From the NCBI RefSeq assembly GCF_003010955.1, contig NZ_PGGO01000006.1, positions 204,157 to 268,156 of the forward strand: a stretch of 64,000 nt of DNA. The letters are read 5' to 3'. The DNA is from Phyllobacterium brassicacearum. Its GTDB lineage: Bacteria; Pseudomonadota; Alphaproteobacteria; Rhizobiales; Rhizobiaceae. Position 1 is the stretch's first letter. Every line of letters begins with the position of its first letter. Below the pieces are notes generated by a model. The model was not told the DNA's origin. It made no database searches and saw nothing but the letters and a program-made list of their open reading frames with translations. A program made the position numbers and the translations under genes. This document shows, piece after piece, positions 62,694 through 64,000 of the stretch.

Positions 62694-63473
62694 ATGAGGC
62701 CAGTACAGCAGAATAGGCGCATGCGCGGACGCGGTAACAACAATAACCGCAGCAAAGGTCCCAATCCACTTTCCCGCAATTATGAGAGCAACGGGCCCGA
62801 CGTTAAAATTCGGGGAAATGCTCAGCACATCGCCGAAAAATATACCACTCTTGCACGTGATGCACAGAGCAGCGGCGACCGGGTGATAGCCGAAAACTAT
62901 CTCCAGCACGCTGAACATTACAATCGAATCATTCTCGCTGCGCAGGCACAGGCGCCTGTCCAGTATCAGCGCGACGATCGCGATGATCGCGACGATCAGG
63001 ATGAGGATATCGGCTTCGAGGACGAGGGCAACAACGGCAACGAGCCGGAACGCCAAGAGCGCCAAGAGCGCACAGAGCGTCAGGATCGCCAAGAGCGTCA
63101 GGAGCGTTCAGACCGTCGTGACCGGCCAGAACGTGTGGTGCACCAGGCAATCAATGGCAGCGGTCCACAGCCCATCATCGAAGGTACTCCTGCCGAGGTC
63201 GCCTATGACGATGATACGGTAAGCCAGCGCCAGGCTCAGCCTCAGCCGGAAGTTCAAGCTGTTGAAAGCGGTTCCGAAGCAGCCGAGGACGTTGCAGAAG
63301 CAAAGCCACGTCGCGCACCGCGCGGTCGTCGTCCTGCCCGTCCACGCGAGCCGCGTGTAGCAGACGAAAATGCCGCTGCATCAACCGCTCCGGATACTGC
63401 GAACGATCTCTCACCGGCAAGCATTGTTGCCGAAGTGAAGAAGCGTCGCGCGGCAGTCGAGTCCGACGTCTGA
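62694..63473 (+). CDS. DUF4167 domain-containing protein
   Basis: A 259-residue protein. The N-terminal DUF4167 region (about 1-85: RMRGRGNNNNRSKGPNPLSR … IAEKYTTLARDAQSSGDRVI … AENYLQHAEHYNRII) is highly conserved in rhizobia. It is followed by an acidic and then an Arg/Gln/Glu repeat stretch (DNA 63045-63125, 9-base units giving ERQ/ERQD) and a basic tail. Function unknown; basic N- and C-termini suggest RNA or nucleic-acid binding. It follows prmC as in other rhizobial genomes. Confidence 0.85.
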   Translation: MRPVQQNRRMRGRGNNNNRSKGPNPLSRNYESNGPDVKIRGNAQHIAEKYTTLARDAQSSGDRVIAENYLQHAEHYNRIILAAQAQAPVQYQRDDRDDRDDQDEDIGFEDEGNNGNEPERQERQERTERQDRQERQERSDRRDRPERVVHQAINGSGPQPIIEGTPAEVAYDDDTVSQRQAQPQPEVQAVESGSEAAEDVAEAKPRRAPRGRRPARPREPRVADENAAASTAPDTANDLSPASIVAEVKKRRAAVESDV

Positions 63474-63501
63474 TCTGATTGATCTGAATGGATCGAAATT
63501 G

Positions 63502-63531
63502 CGCCACCCGCGGGGCAGCCTGCGGGTGGCG
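63502..63531 (+). terminator. Terminator-like hairpin after DUF4167
   Basis: Stem CGCCACCCGC / GCGGGTGGCG with loop GGGGCAGCCT; the following TATTCATTTT is only partly T-rich. Twenty-eight bases after the stop. Confidence 0.7.
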
Positions 63532-63579
63532 TATTCATTTTCGGGTTGGCTCTTTTCTCGCGCGCCAAATACTTTGGCC

Positions 63580-63813
63580 AAGGCGCTGTGCGTGGTTCGA
63601 CAGGCTCACCATCAGGGAAGTGGTGGGCTGCACGATAACTGGAGGCGTCGCGACAGGCTGTCAGCCTGAACTGTAATTGGTGGCGCCCTGACTGGCATCA
63701 GCGTTGCAGTCCCTCGCTAGTGTCGCGAAAGGCACCCAGCCTTGCTGTCCCTTGCTCCCTGCAATAAACCCACTTCCCTCATGGTGAGCTTGTCGACCCA
63801 CGCACAGCGCCTT
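63580..63813. repeat. Large fold-back inverted repeat
   Basis: Arms of 43 bases (63580-63622 and 63771-63813) pair with about 4 mismatches: AAGGCGCTGTGCGTGGTTCG… against …TCGACCCACGCACAGCGCCTT. The 148-base interior has no gene. The unit GTTCGACAGGCTCACCAT is the type of sequence seen as a dispersed intergenic repeat in alphaproteobacteria. It sits between the DUF4167 gene and an IS110-type element. Confidence 0.8.
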
Positions 63814-63889
63814 TGCATCAAAATAGTCGTGGCTATTTATCCACGTCTCGAAAACCTCGCTTATCCTATGGCTGTCCTTCCCGTGTTGG

Positions 63890-64000
63890 GGTGGACGGCT
63901 CCCAACGGCATCAAATGTGCCAGAATGAGTTCGTTGAAAGCTCAATCGAAGGAGACCGTCCGTGGACCAGATTATCCGAATTGGTATGGATACGTCAAAG
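63890..64000 (+). mobile_element. IS110-family element, left end (cut by window edge)
   Basis: The transposase start at 63962 marks this as an IS110-family element. About 70 bases upstream TGGACGGCTCC (from about 63891) pairs with GGAGACCGTCC (63951-63961), a subterminal inverted pair of the kind seen in the IS1111 branch. The exact left boundary is a guess. The rest lies beyond the window. Confidence 0.55.
63962..64000 (+). CDS. IS110-family transposase, first 13 codons
   Basis: A GTG start at 63962 with AAGGAG upstream, reading MDQIIRIGMDTSK, the typical opening of IS110-family transposases; the Asp in GMDTSK is the first acidic residue of their RuvC-like DEDD site. The frame runs off the right edge, so completeness cannot be judged. 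Confidence 0.72.
   Translation, partial: MDQIIRIGMDTSK

Overview
The window is a stretch of chromosome from an alphaproteobacterium of the order Hyphomicrobiales (Rhizobiales), most like the Phyllobacteriaceae/Brucellaceae. The basis is protein style and gene neighbourhoods: hisC-tyrC, ftsE-ftsX, argH-lptM-lysA, a TIGR02302/DUF4175 protein, DUF2125, DUF1178, DUF4167, ExoD, and the run lysC-ptsP-prfA-prmC-DUF4167. The genus cannot be fixed from this sequence. Nearly all of it is housekeeping sequence with high, even GC.

Layout. 0-5 kb: the start of metX (minus strand, leaving the window), hisC and tyrC (aromatic/histidine amino acid synthesis), a DUF2125 protein, a ChaC-like cyclotransferase and PlsC. 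5-9.7 kb: YdcF, the FtsEX division complex, a small membrane protein with an apparent 13-codon leader peptide, hpt and a glutathione transferase. 9.7-16 kb: a Gln-rich DUF4175 membrane protein, lysA, an LptM-type lipoprotein, argH and a divergent tlpA. 16-25 kb: a DbpA-type RNA helicase, a YaiI protein, ExoD, an Alx/TerC protein, 3-hydroxybutyryl-CoA dehydrogenase with etfBA, and two rhomboid proteases made by a tandem duplication. 25-33 kb: cobalamin adenosyltransferase, a HIG1-like protein, an SDR, a YihY protein, a DMT transporter, GluQRS, AlkA, an HNH protein, DsbB, a YqaA/DedA protein and tRNA-Leu(CAA).

33-39.5 kb is the accessory and decayed part. It holds an AI-2E-type permease divergent from an HlyD/DUF2955 efflux pair. 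Next is a 3' remnant of a VIT1/CCC1-type gene abutting a degraded arylsulfatase pseudogene, then a DedA protein, a second sulfatase tail remnant, and two tandem 51-residue lipoproteins that share a conserved Cys pair.

39.5-64 kb returns to core genes. These are a CelD/BcsL-type acetyltransferase with a polysaccharide flippase, secA, a parvulin, argJ-GNAT-mutT, a methyltransferase, comF-grxC-nitrilase-DUF1178, an EamA transporter and ubiG. A parDE module with a frameshifted toxin, an M20 peptidase, lysC, ptsP (EI-Ntr), prfA, prmC and a DUF4167 protein follow. The window ends inside the first codons of an IS110-family transposase, just past a large fold-back repeat.

Across the window there are seven full, half or internally deleted copies of one intergenic palindromic repeat, and several unrelated long palindromes. 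I did not find a clearly new defence or metabolic system. The best leads are the twin lipoproteins, the repeat family, the duplication scar between the rhomboids, the alx leader and the IS110 end.
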